Source: Hydrogenophaga taeniospiralis CCUG 15921 (GTDB lineage: Bacteria > Pseudomonadota > Gammaproteobacteria > Burkholderiales > Burkholderiaceae_C). From it: 64,000 bases of DNA. Below the pieces are notes generated by a model. The model made no database searches, had not been told where the DNA came from, and saw only the letters and a program-made list of their open reading frames with translations. The DNA lies in assembly GCF_001592305.1 (NCBI RefSeq), contig NZ_BCWR01000006.1, positions 348,102-412,101 on the forward strand, read 5' to 3'. The stretch's first letter is position 1. Each line of letters begins with the position of its first letter. This document shows, in pieces, positions 1 to 8,697 of the stretch. A program made the translations under genes and the position numbers.

Positions 1-1
1 C

Positions 2-2329
2 ATGCACCTGCTCGGGCCCAACAGCCTGGGCCTGCAGCGCACGCGCTGCCTGCTCAACGCCAGCGTGGCCGGGCCGCTGGCCGCGCCCGGACCGCTGGCC
101 CTGGTGTCGCAGTCGGGCGCGCTCACCGCCTCCATCCTCGACTGGGCCACCGAAAACGCCGTGGGCTTCTCCACCGTGGTCTCGCTCGGCCCCAACACCT
201 CGGTGGACATCGCCCAGGTGCTCGACTTCCTCGCCTCCGACGCCCAAACGCACAGCATCGTCGTCTATCTGGAAGGCATTTCCAGCGCCCGGCGCTTCAT
301 GAGCGCGCTGCGCGCCGCCGCCAACGCCAAGCCGGTGATCGTGCTCAAGGCCGGCCGAAAGCCCGCCGGCAACCTGGCCGCGCAGACCCACAGCGGTGCC
401 ATCGTCGGCGCCGACGACGTGTTCGACGCCGCCCTGCGCCGCGCCGGTGCGGTGCGCGTGCGCTCCTTCGTCGAGCTGTTTTCGGCCTCCAAGTGCCTGG
501 CCTCGCGCTACCGCCCGGTGGGCAAGCGCCTGGCCATCGTCACCAACGGCGGCGGCCCCGGCGTGCTCGCCGCCGACTGGGCCAACGAAATCCAGCTGGA
601 GCTGGGCAAGCTCTCGCCCGAAACCGCCCAGGCCCTCAAGCCCCAGCTGCCCGCGCTGGCCTCGCTCACCGACCTGATCGACCTGTCGGAAGAAGCCAAC
701 GCCGAGCACTACCGCGCCGCGATCGACGCCGCCGGCCACGAAAAAGCGGTGGACGGCATCCTGGTCGTGCATTCGCCCAAGGCCGGCATCGACCCCACGG
801 CGGTGGCCCAGGCCATGGCCGAGCTGAAGAAACGCCTGGGCAAACCGCTGCTGTGCTGCTGGATGGGCAGCGCCTCGGTGGCCGCCGCGCGCGAGGTGCT
901 GGCCAGCGCCGCCATTCCGAGCTTTCGCACGCCCGAGGCCGCCGTGGGCGCCTTCGGCAACATCGCCAGCTTCTACCAGAACCAGCAGCTGCTGCAGCAG
1001 ACCCCGCCGCCCCTGTCCACCCTGGCCAAACCCGACATCGAGGGCGCGCGCCTGCTGATCGAAAACGTGCTCACCGAGCGGCGCAAGGTGCTCACCGAGA
1101 TGGAGTCCAAGTCCCTGCTCTCGGCCTTCCACATCCCGGTCACCCAGACCATCCTGGCGCGCAGCGCCAACGAAGCCATGATGATCGCCACCCAGCTGGG
1201 TTACCCGGTGGCGCTGAAGATCGACTCGCCCGACATCAGCCACAAGAGCGACGTCAACGGCGTGGCGCTCAACGTGCTCAACGCGGTCGGTGTGCGCGAC
1301 ATCTACAACACCATGATCCAGGCCGTCACCAAGGCCCAGCCCGGCGCACGCATCAACGGCGTGACGATCCAGAAGATGGCGCGCAACAAGCGCGGACGCG
1401 AACTCAACGTGGGCCTGGTCACCGACGACCCCTTCGGCCCGGTGATCGCGTTCGGTGCCGGCGGCACCATGATCGAGCTCATCAACGACCGCGCCATGGA
1501 GCTGCCCCCGCTCAACCAGTTCCTGGCGCGCCGCCTGATCGACCGCTCGCGCGTGGCCGAAACCCTGGGCGAGTGGCGCGGCGCCAGCGCGATCAACCGG
1601 GACGCGCTGGAACACGTGCTGCTGCGCGTCTCGGAAATGGTCTGCGAGCTGCCCCAGCTGCGCGAGATGGACATCAACCCCATCATCGTGGACGAATCGG
1701 GCGCCGTGGCGGTGGACGCGCGCATCGTGATCGACAGCGCGCCGGCCACGGCGCGCAACTACGCCCACCTGGCCATCCTGCCCTACCCGGCGCGCTACGA
1801 GCAGATCTGGCCGCTGCGCGGCGGTGGCGAATACACCATCCGCCCGATCCACCCGGACGACGCTCAGATGCTGCAGGACCTGGTGCAGAACCTGTCGCCC
1901 GAGAGCCGCTATTTCCGTTTCGTGTCCTCGCTCAAGGAACTGCCCGCGTCCATGCTCTCGCGCCTGACCCTGATCGACTACGACCGCGAAATGGCCCTGG
2001 TAGCCATCCACCGCAGCCGCCAGGCCGATGCCGACGGCGGGATCGTGGAGACCGAACGCGTCGTCGGCGTGTCGCGCTACATCACCAACCCCGACAAATC
2101 GAGCTGCGAGTTCTCGCTGGTGGTGGCCGACGACTTCAACGGCAAAGGCCTGGGCTCGCGCCTGATGCTCAGCATCATGGAAGAAGCCCGCGACAAGGGC
2201 CTGACCGAGATCGAGGGCCTGGTGCTGGCCAACAACCCCGGCATGCTCAAACTCATGAAGGGCCTGGGCTTCACGGTCAAGACCTTTCCCGAAGACGCCG
2301 ACTTCAAACTGGTCACCCACAGCCTGTGA
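2..2329 (+). CDS. PatZ-like acyl-CoA synthetase (ADP-forming) fused to GNAT acetyltransferase, 5'-truncated
   Basis: The frame is already open at the window edge, and its first residues (LGPNSLGL) belong to the middle of a CoA-binding/ligase domain, so the true start lies upstream. The visible 775 residues show the CoA-ligase region (about 1-350), an ATP-grasp domain (about 365-590, with the run FGAGGTMIEL) and a C-terminal GNAT domain (from about 612, acetyl-CoA loop GKGLGSRLM near 712). This order is that of Pat/PatZ protein lysine acetyltransferases, which acetylate enzymes such as acetyl-CoA synthetase. It could instead be annotated as a bifunctional acetate--CoA ligase. A terminator follows the stop codon. 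Domain identity is secure; the acetylated target is inference from the family. Confidence 0.88.
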   Translation: MHLLGPNSLGLQRTRCLLNASVAGPLAAPGPLALVSQSGALTASILDWATENAVGFSTVVSLGPNTSVDIAQVLDFLASDAQTHSIVVYLEGISSARRFMSALRAAANAKPVIVLKAGRKPAGNLAAQTHSGAIVGADDVFDAALRRAGAVRVRSFVELFSASKCLASRYRPVGKRLAIVTNGGGPGVLAADWANEIQLELGKLSPETAQALKPQLPALASLTDLIDLSEEANAEHYRAAIDAAGHEKAVDGILVVHSPKAGIDPTAVAQAMAELKKRLGKPLLCCWMGSASVAAAREVLASAAIPSFRTPEAAVGAFGNIASFYQNQQLLQQTPPPLSTLAKPDIEGARLLIENVLTERRKVLTEMESKSLLSAFHIPVTQTILARSANEAMMIATQLGYPVALKIDSPDISHKSDVNGVALNVLNAVGVRDIYNTMIQAVTKAQPGARINGVTIQKMARNKRGRELNVGLVTDDPFGPVIAFGAGGTMIELINDRAMELPPLNQFLARRLIDRSRVAETLGEWRGASAINRDALEHVLLRVSEMVCELPQLREMDINPIIVDESGAVAVDARIVIDSAPATARNYAHLAILPYPARYEQIWPLRGGGEYTIRPIHPDDAQMLQDLVQNLSPESRYFRFVSSLKELPASMLSRLTLIDYDREMALVAIHRSRQADADGGIVETERVVGVSRYITNPDKSSCEFSLVVADDFNGKGLGSRLMLSIMEEARDKGLTEIEGLVLANNPGMLKLMKGLGFTVKTFPEDADFKLVTHSL

Positions 2330-2373
2330 AACCGGGCCGGCCGGGTGACCGCGCCGGAGCACCGTGCCTTGCA

Positions 2374-2398
2374 ACCGCCCACCGGGCGGTTTTTCTTT
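2374..2398 (+). terminator. Intrinsic terminator after the PatZ-like gene
   Basis: Perfect 7-bp stem ACCGCCC/GGGCGGT with a 3-nt loop, followed by a T-rich run. It lies 45 bp past the stop codon and separates the gene from the putative origin. Confidence 0.8.
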
Positions 2399-2403
2399 GT
2401 CCC

Positions 2404-2626
2404 TTGCTATCTCTCTATCTTCTTTAATTCAAATTAGTAGCAGTAGTAGAAGGGCCCGTTTTCTGTGGACAAGGCGCTTTTCCCGTAGCGCGACAAGCAC
2501 TTGGCGACCGTACAAGCGTGTGCAAACCGCCCCGCTGCCCAAATCCCGAAACGGGGACAACCCGGCCTTGGGTGCCTCATCTGTGGATAACGAAAGGCTT
2601 GTTAAAAAGTTAATCACAGGGTTGTG
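2404..2626. repeat. Origin array, copy 1
   Basis: DnaA-trio tract ATTAGTAGCAGTAGTAGAAG at 2433-2452, variant DnaA box TGTGGACAA at 2464-2472, a conserved block with CCCCG...CGGGG arms near 2530-2558, consensus DnaA box TGTGGATAA at 2582-2590, and a degenerate box TTAATCACA at 2610-2618. Identity with copy 2 is near-complete over the trio tract and over 2505-2560, and looser between. Confidence 0.78.
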
Positions 2627-2990
2627 ATCAAGCTCCGGGCGAAGGCCTGGCCAAGCGGGCCCGACACCAGCTCCCAAGCACCCAGCCGCTGCTTTCTGCC
2701 GCCAGCACACGGCCGAACCTCTTGGGCCACGGTCAGGACGGCTGGCAGGTCCAAAGAAGGCCCCCACCCCCACGGAGCACCCGGAAAGACCACCTGGGGG
2801 CTTCCAGCCGCTGGTTTGGACCAGTTTGGACCATGGAAACAGGTCCCGAAACCCGTTCCCAACCCTTGACCAGGCCCGAAACATCTACAACCCCTGGAAA
2901 ACCGCCTCACCCGTTGACCGCCAGGCCATGAGTCGGTCGGGCCGGCATCCCGGGTGCCCCAACGAGGGAGAGTCCGGTTTCCGCGGCTGT

Positions 2991-3213
2991 TCTCTTATCT
3001 CTTATTTCCAATTATTCAAATTAGTAGCAGTAGTAGAAGGCCCTGTTTTCTGTGGACAAGGCAGGTTTTTCCTAGCGCGACAAAGACTTGATGACCGTAC
3101 AAGCGTGTGCAAACCGCCCCGCTGCCCAAATCCCGAAACGGGGACAAGTGTCGGTTTTCCACTGTTTCTGTGGATAACACATGGTTTGTTAGAAAAATAT
3201 CCACAGGGTTGTT
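2991..3213. repeat. Origin array, copy 2
   Basis: The same order as copy 1, 587 bp to the right: trio tract 3020-3039, TGTGGACAA 3051-3059, consensus TGTGGATAA 3169-3177, and a better third box ATATCCACA at 3197-3205 (one mismatch to TTATCCACA). Copy 2 also has the longer AT-rich flank (TCTTATCTCTTATTTCCAATT), so it may be the unwinding copy. Confidence 0.78.
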
Positions 3214-3280
3214 GTTAACCTTGAGCTGGGCAAGACTTCAAACGCCCGCTACGCATCAAGCGGTGCGACTCAGGGCACCG

Positions 3281-3353
3281 CCGGGCCGACTCTGCCGGAC
3301 GGCCAGTGCCGCCCCCTTTGGGGGTCGCGCGCAGCGCGGCGGGGGCTATCTCA
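3281..3353 (-). repeat. Extragenic palindromic repeat at the 3' end of the prenyltransferase gene
   Basis: Read on the minus strand it starts TTGAGATAGCCCCCGCCGCG and continues through GC-rich inverted repeats (CCCCCAAAGGGGG) to a CCGGCAGAGTCGG-type arm. Related elements follow dnaN, yidC and kdsD in this window. The repeat runs into the coding end: its TTGAGATAG supplies the last two residues and the TAG stop of the neighbouring gene. Confidence 0.6.
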
Positions 3354-4290
3354 AACTCAGCTGGGCGAAACCCCAGGTCATGCCCAGGCCGTGCAGCAGC
3401 GTGGCCGCCACGGTGAGGGCGAGTGCCGGTTTCAGCCGCTGGGGTTGCCGGGCATGCCACAGCAACCAGACCAGCGCCGCCAGCGACAAGGGCAGCGACA
3501 CCAGGCCCCAGAGCGCCTGGGTGGGCGGGATCAACAGCCAGACACTGGCCACCAGCCACAGGTGGGCGCCCACCACCAGACCCCCGTAGAGGGCGCTGGC
3601 GCCCACCGGCCCGAGCCGCACCACCAGGGTGCGTTTGCCCACCCGGGCATCGGCCGCCGCGTCGGGTATGCCGTTGATCACCAGCAGCGCGGCCACCATC
3701 AGCGCGAACCCCGCAGCCACGCTGGCCGGGATCACGAAGAACTGGCGCCGCTGCACATAGTCGGCGCCGATCACCACCAGGAACCAGGTCAGCGCCACCG
3801 TGAGCTCACCCAGCCCACGCGACATGAGCTTGAGCGGTGGTGCGGAGTAGGCCCAGGCCAGCAACAGACCGGCCATGCCCAGCAGCAGCACACCGCCTCC
3901 GGTCTTCACCGCCAGCAGCAGGCCGGCCGGCACCAGAAACAGCAGCAGGGACTTGGCCAGATCGGCCGTTTCACGTTCGCTCACCACGCCGCTCTGGATC
4001 AGCCGCGAGCCGCCGGTGAAGGGAAAGATGCCCTGGGTGTTGGCCGCGTCCGCGCCGTTGCGCGCGTCGTGCAGGTCGTTGAGCACGTTGCCAGCGGCGT
4101 GGGCCAGCACCGCCAGCGCGGTGGCCCCCAGCGCCAGCGGCACGTCAAACCCGCAACCGCAGGCCGCTGCCGTGGCCGTGCCCAGGGCACAGGCCACCAC
4201 CGTGAGCAGCAGAAAGGCCGGGCGCGTCATGCGCACCAGCAGGCCCAGGCGCGCCAGCCGGGTCGGGGGTGGGTTGGGGGCATTTCTCAT
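3346..4290 (-). CDS. UbiA-family prenyltransferase (MenA-like)
   Basis: 314 residues from the ATG at 4288-4290; an in-frame upstream extension to 4401 lacks membrane-protein character and is rejected. It is a polytopic membrane protein with both prenyl-diphosphate/Mg binding motifs of the family: NDLHDARNGAD in the first loop (NDxxDxxxD) and IPDAAADARVGK in the second. UbiA-family enzymes attach a polyprenyl chain to an aromatic acceptor during quinone or related lipid synthesis. The overall pattern is closer to MenA (dihydroxynaphthoate) than to UbiA (4-hydroxybenzoate), but no menaquinone genes are nearby, so the acceptor is open. Its 3' end lies inside an extragenic repeat, just beyond the putative origin. 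Confidence 0.85.
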   Translation of the reverse strand: MRNAPNPPPTRLARLGLLVRMTRPAFLLLTVVACALGTATAAACGCGFDVPLALGATALAVLAHAAGNVLNDLHDARNGADAANTQGIFPFTGGSRLIQSGVVSERETADLAKSLLLFLVPAGLLLAVKTGGGVLLLGMAGLLLAWAYSAPPLKLMSRGLGELTVALTWFLVVIGADYVQRRQFFVIPASVAAGFALMVAALLVINGIPDAAADARVGKRTLVVRLGPVGASALYGGLVVGAHLWLVASVWLLIPPTQALWGLVSLPLSLAALVWLLWHARQPQRLKPALALTVAATLLHGLGMTWGFAQLSLR

Positions 4291-4410
4291 ACAGGGGCCA
4301 GTATGCACCGGCGTCCCCGGTTCGGGGCCGGTCCGATGGCCCGGGCGGCTGGGCCGTGTGGCGTGAAAACACGTGTGCTGACAGCTCTCACAGGAGGTCA
4401 CGCGCCCCTC

Positions 4411-4439
4411 TTGGGGGCCTGGGGGGTGGCTGGTAAACT
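4411..4439 (+). promoter_or_regulatory. Candidate sigma70 promoter of minC
   Basis: TTGGGG (4411-4416), a 17-bp spacer, then TAAACT (4434-4439), 56 bp before the minC ATG. The match is moderate. Confidence 0.4.
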
Positions 4440-4494
4440 GCCCGCTTTATAGGGCCTGGCAGCGGCTGGCCCCGATCGGCCCCCGTACTGCCCC

Positions 4495-5259
4495 ATGTCC
4501 ACCACCCTCAGCGCCAGCGCGCCCTCCACCTTCGAGATCAAGAGCGCCAACCTGCCACTGGTGGCCCTGCTGCTCAAATCCGCCGATCTCACCCGCCTGA
4601 GTGCGGAGTTCGCCCAGCGTTTTGGCGACGTGCCCGATTTCTTCGACCACGATCCTCTGGTGGTCGATCTGTTTCCCCTGCAGGTGTTCGAGCCCGGCGC
4701 CGCGCTGGATGTGGGGGCCCTGTGCGCGCTGTTGCGCCAGTACCGCCTGAACCCGCTGGCCGTGCGCGGCGGCAACGACGAACAAATGGCCCTGGCCCTG
4801 GCCGCCGGCCTCACGCCCGCGCCCGAGGCCACCGTGCAGCGCCCGGCGCCGGCCGCACCCATCACCGCGGCGGCACCCCTGCCCGAACCGGTTGCCCAGC
4901 CACAGCCAGCGCCCGGTGCCCTGGTCATCGACAAACCCCTGCGCTCGGGCCAGCAGGTCTACGCGCGTGGCCGCGACCTGGTGGTCATGGCCATGGTCAA
5001 CCCCGGTGCCGAGGTGATCGCCGACGGTCACATCCACGTGTACGCGCCGCTGCGCGGCAAGGCCATCGCCGGCGCGCGCGGCAACGTCGACGCCCGCATC
5101 TTTGCCCTGTCCATGGCGCCCGAGCTGATCTCCATCGCCGGCATCTACCGCACCAGCGAAGTGGCCCTGCCCGAGGCCATCCAGGGCAAGCCGGCCCAGG
5201 TGCGCCTGGTGCCCGGCCCCGATGGTGACAAGCTCGTGATCGACCCACTGTCCGTCTGA
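4495..5259 (+). CDS. minC: Septum site-determining protein MinC
   Basis: 254 residues. The N-terminal domain (about 13-100; IKSANLPLVALLL) is the part of MinC that antagonises FtsZ. A Pro/Ala-rich linker spans about 107-141. The C-terminal beta-helix (from VIDKPLRSGQQVYARG near 145) dimerises and binds MinD; it includes the typical GHIHVYAPLRGKAIAG segment. With MinD it blocks Z-ring assembly away from midcell. It is the first gene of minC-minD-minE. A gap of 124 bp without an obvious terminator precedes minD. Confidence 0.97.
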   Translation: MSTTLSASAPSTFEIKSANLPLVALLLKSADLTRLSAEFAQRFGDVPDFFDHDPLVVDLFPLQVFEPGAALDVGALCALLRQYRLNPLAVRGGNDEQMALALAAGLTPAPEATVQRPAPAAPITAAAPLPEPVAQPQPAPGALVIDKPLRSGQQVYARGRDLVVMAMVNPGAEVIADGHIHVYAPLRGKAIAGARGNVDARIFALSMAPELISIAGIYRTSEVALPEAIQGKPAQVRLVPGPDGDKLVIDPLSV

Positions 5260-5383
5260 GCGTCGGAAAGGTCTTTCGTCCATGCCCGCCCCGCACGCCC
5301 GAAACACACCGCCGTTCTGATACCGGCACCCACCCGCTCCTGTTGCCTTCCGTCTCCACCCCGATCCTGAAAGACCCCTCACC

Positions 5384-6199
5384 ATGACCAAAATCGTTGT
5401 CGTCACCTCCGGCAAAGGCGGGGTTGGCAAGACCACCACCAGCGCCAGCTTTTCCACCGGCCTGGCCCTGCGCGGCCACAAGACCGCCGTGATCGATTTC
5501 GACGTCGGCCTGCGCAACCTGGACCTGATCATGGGCTGCGAGCGCCGCGTGGTGTACGACCTGATCAACGTGATCCAGGGCGAGGCCAACCTGAACCAGG
5601 CGCTGATCAAGGACAAGCAGTGCGACAACCTGTACGTGCTGGCCGCCAGCCAGACCCGCGACAAGGACGCGCTGAGCCAGGAAGGCGTGCACAAGGTGCT
5701 GACCGATCTGGCCGCCATGGGCTTTGAATACATCGTCTGCGACTCGCCCGCCGGCATCGAGACCGGGGCCCTGATGGCCATGCACTACGCCGACGAAGCG
5801 CTCATCGTGACCAACCCCGAGGTCTCCAGCGTGCGCGATTCCGACCGCATCCTGGGCATGCTGGGCAGCAAGACGCAGCGCGCCATTGAAGGCAAGGATC
5901 CCGTCAAGGAACACCTGCTGATCACGCGCTACAACCCCGGGCGCGTGGCCGACGGCCAGATGCTCAGCCTGGAAGACATCCAGGACATCCTGCGCATCCA
6001 GCTCATCGGCGTCATTCCCGAGAGCGAAAACGTGCTCACCGCGTCCAACCAGGGCACGCCCGCGATCCACCTCAAGGGCACCGACGTGGCCGAGGCCTAT
6101 AGCGACGTGATCGACCGCTTCCTGGGCGCCGAAAAACCCCTGCGCTTCATCGAGGCCGAGAAGGCTGGCTTCTTCAAGCGCGTGTTCGGAAGGAAGTGA
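5384..6199 (+). CDS. minD: Septum site-determining ATPase MinD
   Basis: 271 residues. The deviant Walker A of the ParA/MinD family is at the N-terminus (GKGGVGKTT, 10-18). [22 protein letters not shown] follows. The C-terminus ends in the amphipathic membrane-targeting helix ([10 protein letters not shown]). MinD dimerises on the inner membrane when ATP-bound, recruits MinC, and is released by MinE. Its stop lies 2 bp before the minE ATG, so the two are co-translated. The start has a clear ATG after ACCCCTCACC. Confidence 0.98.
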   Translation: MTKIVVVTSGKGGVGKTTTSASFSTGLALRGHKTAVIDFDVGLRNLDLIMGCERRVVYDLINVIQGEANLNQALIKDKQCDNLYVLAASQTRDKDALSQEGVHKVLTDLAAMGFEYIVCDSPAGIETGALMAMHYADEALIVTNPEVSSVRDSDRILGMLGSKTQRAIEGKDPVKEHLLITRYNPGRVADGQMLSLEDIQDILRIQLIGVIPESENVLTASNQGTPAIHLKGTDVAEAYSDVIDRFLGAEKPLRFIEAEKAGFFKRVFGRK

Positions 6200-6201
6200 G
6201 C

Positions 6202-6462
6202 ATGTCCTTCCTGTCCTTCTTTCTGGGCGAGAAAAAGAAGACCGCCAGCGTCGCCAAGGAGCGGCTGCAGATCATCCTGGCGCACGAGCGCAGCGGGCGC
6301 AATGCCTCCGAGCCCGACTACCTGCCCGCCTTGCAGCGCGAGTTGGTGGCCGTGATCGGCAAATACATCAAGATCAATCCGGACGACATCAAGGTCATGC
6401 TGGAGCGCCAGGACAACCTGGACGTGCTCGAAGTCAAGATCGAACTGCCCGACCGCAAGTAA
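6202..6462 (+). CDS. minE: Cell division topological specificity factor MinE
   Basis: 86 residues from the ATG at 6202; a GTG two codons upstream overlaps the minD stop and is less likely. The N-terminus MSFLSFFLG is the membrane-binding and MinD-contact segment, followed by [15 protein letters not shown] and the topological-specificity domain ([30 protein letters not shown]). It stimulates MinD ATPase to drive pole-to-pole oscillation. It is the last gene of the min operon and converges with the kinase gene 22 bp on. Confidence 0.97.
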   Translation: MSFLSFFLGEKKKTASVAKERLQIILAHERSGRNASEPDYLPALQRELVAVIGKYIKINPDDIKVMLERQDNLDVLEVKIELPDRK

Positions 6463-6484
6463 AGCCGTCGCCGGACAGCGGTGT

Positions 6485-7402
6485 TCAAGAAGGTGCTTCC
6501 TGGAGCACCGCCGCGGTGTCGGCCAGCGAGGGCATGCCCGCGATGGCGCCGCTGGCGCGCACCGACAGCGCCGCGGCCGCGTTGGCCCAGCGCAGGGCCA
6601 GCTCCAGCGGTTCACCGCGCGCGAGCGCGGCCGCAAGCGCCCCGTTGAAGGTGTCTCCGGCGCCGATCGTGTCCTTCACCGTCATCGAATGGCCGGGCAC
6701 GGTGTGCACCGGCTGGCCCTTTCGGTAGAGCGCCGCGCCCTGCGCACCCAGAGTCACCAGCACCGCGGCCACGCCCTGGGCCAGCAGGGCCTGGGCCGCG
6801 CGCCCACGGTCCCCCTCGATGCCGCTGAGGGTGGCGAGTTCGGTTTCATTGGGTGTGAGCAGGTCCACCAGCGCCGCCAGCTCGGCCGGCAGAGCACGCG
6901 CCGGCGCGGGGTTGAGCACCGTGGTGACCCCAGCGGCCCGCGCCAGGCGGAAGGCTTCCAGCGTGGCCGCCAGCGGCACCTCGAACGAGGCCACCAGCAC
7001 CCGGCTGGCCGCGATGGTGGCCGCCGCGCCCTGGATCTGCCGGGCATCCAGGCCCGCGTTGGCCCCGGGGCTGACCACGATGCTGTTGTCGCCATTGGGG
7101 TAGACCAGGATCTGCGCCACGCCGCTGCTCTCGCCGGCCACCTGCCGCACGTGGGTGGTGTGAATGCCCTCGTGCCGCCACAGCTGCATGGCCATGTCGC
7201 CGAAGGCGTCCTGCCCGATGCGGGCCACGATGTGCACCTGCGCCCCCTGGCGGGCCGCGGCCACCGCGGCGTTGCTGCCTTTGCCGCCGGGGCCGATGGA
7301 AAAGCCGTGGCCCATCAGGGTTTCGCCGCGCGCGGGCGGGCGCCCGGCGTGGGAGGTCAGGTCGGCGTTCCAGCTGGCGATGAGCACGACCCGGCCGCTC
7401 AT
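6485..7402 (-). CDS. Ribokinase-like PfkB-family sugar kinase
   Basis: 305 residues. It shows the N-terminal PfkB signature (GPGGKGSNAAVAAARQG) and the C-terminal signature DTIGAGDTFNGAL, with GAGD at 247-250 (Asp250 the expected catalytic base). NPAPA and NETE motifs are as in ribokinases. The ATG overlaps the stop of the TRAP large subunit (ATGA), so it is the last gene of the transporter operon and probably phosphorylates the imported sugar or its breakdown product. Ribokinase itself is possible, but the neighbouring DapA-type lyase suggests a sugar-acid pathway. The substrate is unknown. Confidence 0.85.
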   Translation of the reverse strand: MSGRVVLIASWNADLTSHAGRPPARGETLMGHGFSIGPGGKGSNAAVAAARQGAQVHIVARIGQDAFGDMAMQLWRHEGIHTTHVRQVAGESSGVAQILVYPNGDNSIVVSPGANAGLDARQIQGAAATIAASRVLVASFEVPLAATLEAFRLARAAGVTTVLNPAPARALPAELAALVDLLTPNETELATLSGIEGDRGRAAQALLAQGVAAVLVTLGAQGAALYRKGQPVHTVPGHSMTVKDTIGAGDTFNGALAAALARGEPLELALRWANAAAALSVRASGAIAGMPSLADTAAVLQEAPS

Positions 7403-8697
7403 GGCAGTCCATACCCCATGGATTGCGGCAACCACAGCACGATCTGCGGAAACAGCGTCAGCAGCAGCACCAGGCCCAGCAGCATGATCAGGAAGGGCCA
7501 GCCTTCGCGCAGCATGTCCTTGATGGGAATCTGCGTCAGCGCGTTGGTGACGAACAGCAGCATGCCAAAGGGCGGCGTGATCAGGCCGACCATCATGTTG
7601 ACCACGATCAGCACCCCGAAGTGCACCAGGTCCACGCCCACGGCCTTGACCGCCGGCAGCAGCATGGGCACGAACACCAGCAGCATGACGGCGGTGTCGA
7701 GGAAACAACCCAGGACCAGGAACACCAGGTTCACCACCAGCAGGAAGGCCACCTGGCTGAGCGACTGCTCGGCCACCCACTGCGCCAGCGCCTGCGGCAC
7801 GCCTTCGGCGGTGAAGGCGTAGTTCAGCATGAAGGCGCCCGCGATGATCAGCGTGATCACGGCGCTGGAGCGGGTGGACTCCAGCATCACCCCCCACAGG
7901 CTGCGCCAGCTCAGGGCGCGGTACACCAGTCCGGCGAGCACCAGCGCGTGCAGCGCGGCCACCGCCGCGGCTTCGGTGGGGGTGAAGGCGCCGCTGTAGA
8001 TGCCGCCCAGCAGCACCACCGGCAGCGACAGCGGTAGCGCACCGCGCCACAGCACCGAAGGCCAGTCCTTCAGCGGCACGGGTTCGTCGCGCGGCATGTG
8101 GCGGCGGGTGGCGATGATGTGCACCGTGATCATCAGCACCACGGCCATCAGCAGGCCCGGGAGCAGACCCCCCAGGAACAACGCTCCGACCGAGGTGCCC
8201 GAAACCAGGGCGTAGATCACCAGCGGGATGGAGGGCGGAATGATGGGGCCGATGGTGGCGCTGGCCACCACCACGGCGCCGGCGAAACCGGGCGCGTACT
8301 CGGGCTTCTTGAGCATCTGCCGGATGGTCACCAGGCCGGGGCCGGCCGCGTCGGCGATGGCGCTGCCGCTCATGCCCGAGAACACCACGCTGACCAGGAT
8401 GTCCACCTGGGCCAGGCCGCCGCGCATGCGCCCGACCAGGATGCGGCAGAAATCGAAGATGCGCTCGCTCACCGTGCCCGCGTTCATGAGGTTGGCCGCC
8501 AGGATGAACAGCGGCACCGCCAGCAGCACGTAGCTGTTGTACATGCCGTTGAGCACCTGTTCGGCCGCCAGGCCCATGTCCTGCTTCGTGGCGGCCAGGT
8601 AGGCCACGCCACTGAGCAGCATGGTGAAGCCGATCGGGGCGCGCAGCACCAGGCCCAGGGCCAGCACCAGCAGCAGGGTCCAGAGTCCGAGGGTCAT
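7399..8697 (-). CDS. dctM: TRAP transporter large permease subunit (DctM family)
   Basis: 432 residues, strongly hydrophobic, about 12 membrane segments, with the DctM hallmarks GMSGSAIADAAGPG and IPPSIPLVIYAL. DctM couples sodium entry to substrate uptake, with the periplasmic binding protein delivering the ligand. The start ATG (8695-8697) overlaps the small-subunit stop and its own stop overlaps the kinase start, both as ATGA. This tight coupling fits a single transcript from the GntR gene to the kinase. Confidence 0.94.
   Translation of the reverse strand: MTLGLWTLLLVLALGLVLRAPIGFTMLLSGVAYLAATKQDMGLAAEQVLNGMYNSYVLLAVPLFILAANLMNAGTVSERIFDFCRILVGRMRGGLAQVDILVSVVFSGMSGSAIADAAGPGLVTIRQMLKKPEYAPGFAGAVVVASATIGPIIPPSIPLVIYALVSGTSVGALFLGGLLPGLLMAVVLMITVHIIATRRHMPRDEPVPLKDWPSVLWRGALPLSLPVVLLGGIYSGAFTPTEAAAVAALHALVLAGLVYRALSWRSLWGVMLESTRSSAVITLIIAGAFMLNYAFTAEGVPQALAQWVAEQSLSQVAFLLVVNLVFLVLGCFLDTAVMLLVFVPMLLPAVKAVGVDLVHFGVLIVVNMMVGLITPPFGMLLFVTNALTQIPIKDMLREGWPFLIMLLGLVLLLTLFPQIVLWLPQSMGYGLP

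Larger units (their letters stand above)
2404..3218. other. oriC: Putative chromosomal replication origin (oriC), bipartite
   Basis: A gene-free stretch of about 1 kb holds two copies of the same array. Read on the minus strand, each has a DnaA box TTGTCCACA, a GC cluster (GGGCCC or AGGGCC), the trinucleotide run TTC-TAC-TAC-TGC-TAC-TAA, and an AT-rich pyrimidine tract. This is the published order of the bacterial basal unwinding system (DnaA box, GC cluster, DnaA-trios, unwinding element). Consensus boxes TGTGGATAA lie at 2582-2590 and 3169-3177. The four landmarks of the two copies are all offset by exactly 587 bp. The spacer (about 2630-2990) is GC-rich with no convincing gene. dnaA lies about 43 kb away. 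The motifs are seen directly; origin activity is inference. Confidence 0.72.

Noticed and set aside
493..2427. Long Arg/Gly/Pro-rich frame overlapping the PatZ-like gene, and similar frames elsewhere (for example 8964-11372, 41277-43940, 44450-46510).
   Set aside because: They are opposite-strand or shifted frames kept open by high GC; composition is dominated by His/Arg/Gly/Ala and no family motif is seen, while the overlapping frame has clear motifs.
2614..2931. Short frames between the two origin arrays.
   Set aside because: No family feature, no ribosome site, and they run through the repeat.
3346..4401. Longer start (4401) of the prenyltransferase.
   Set aside because: The extra 37 residues are Cys/His/Pro-rich without membrane character, and overlap the minC promoter side; the ATG at 4290 fits the family start.
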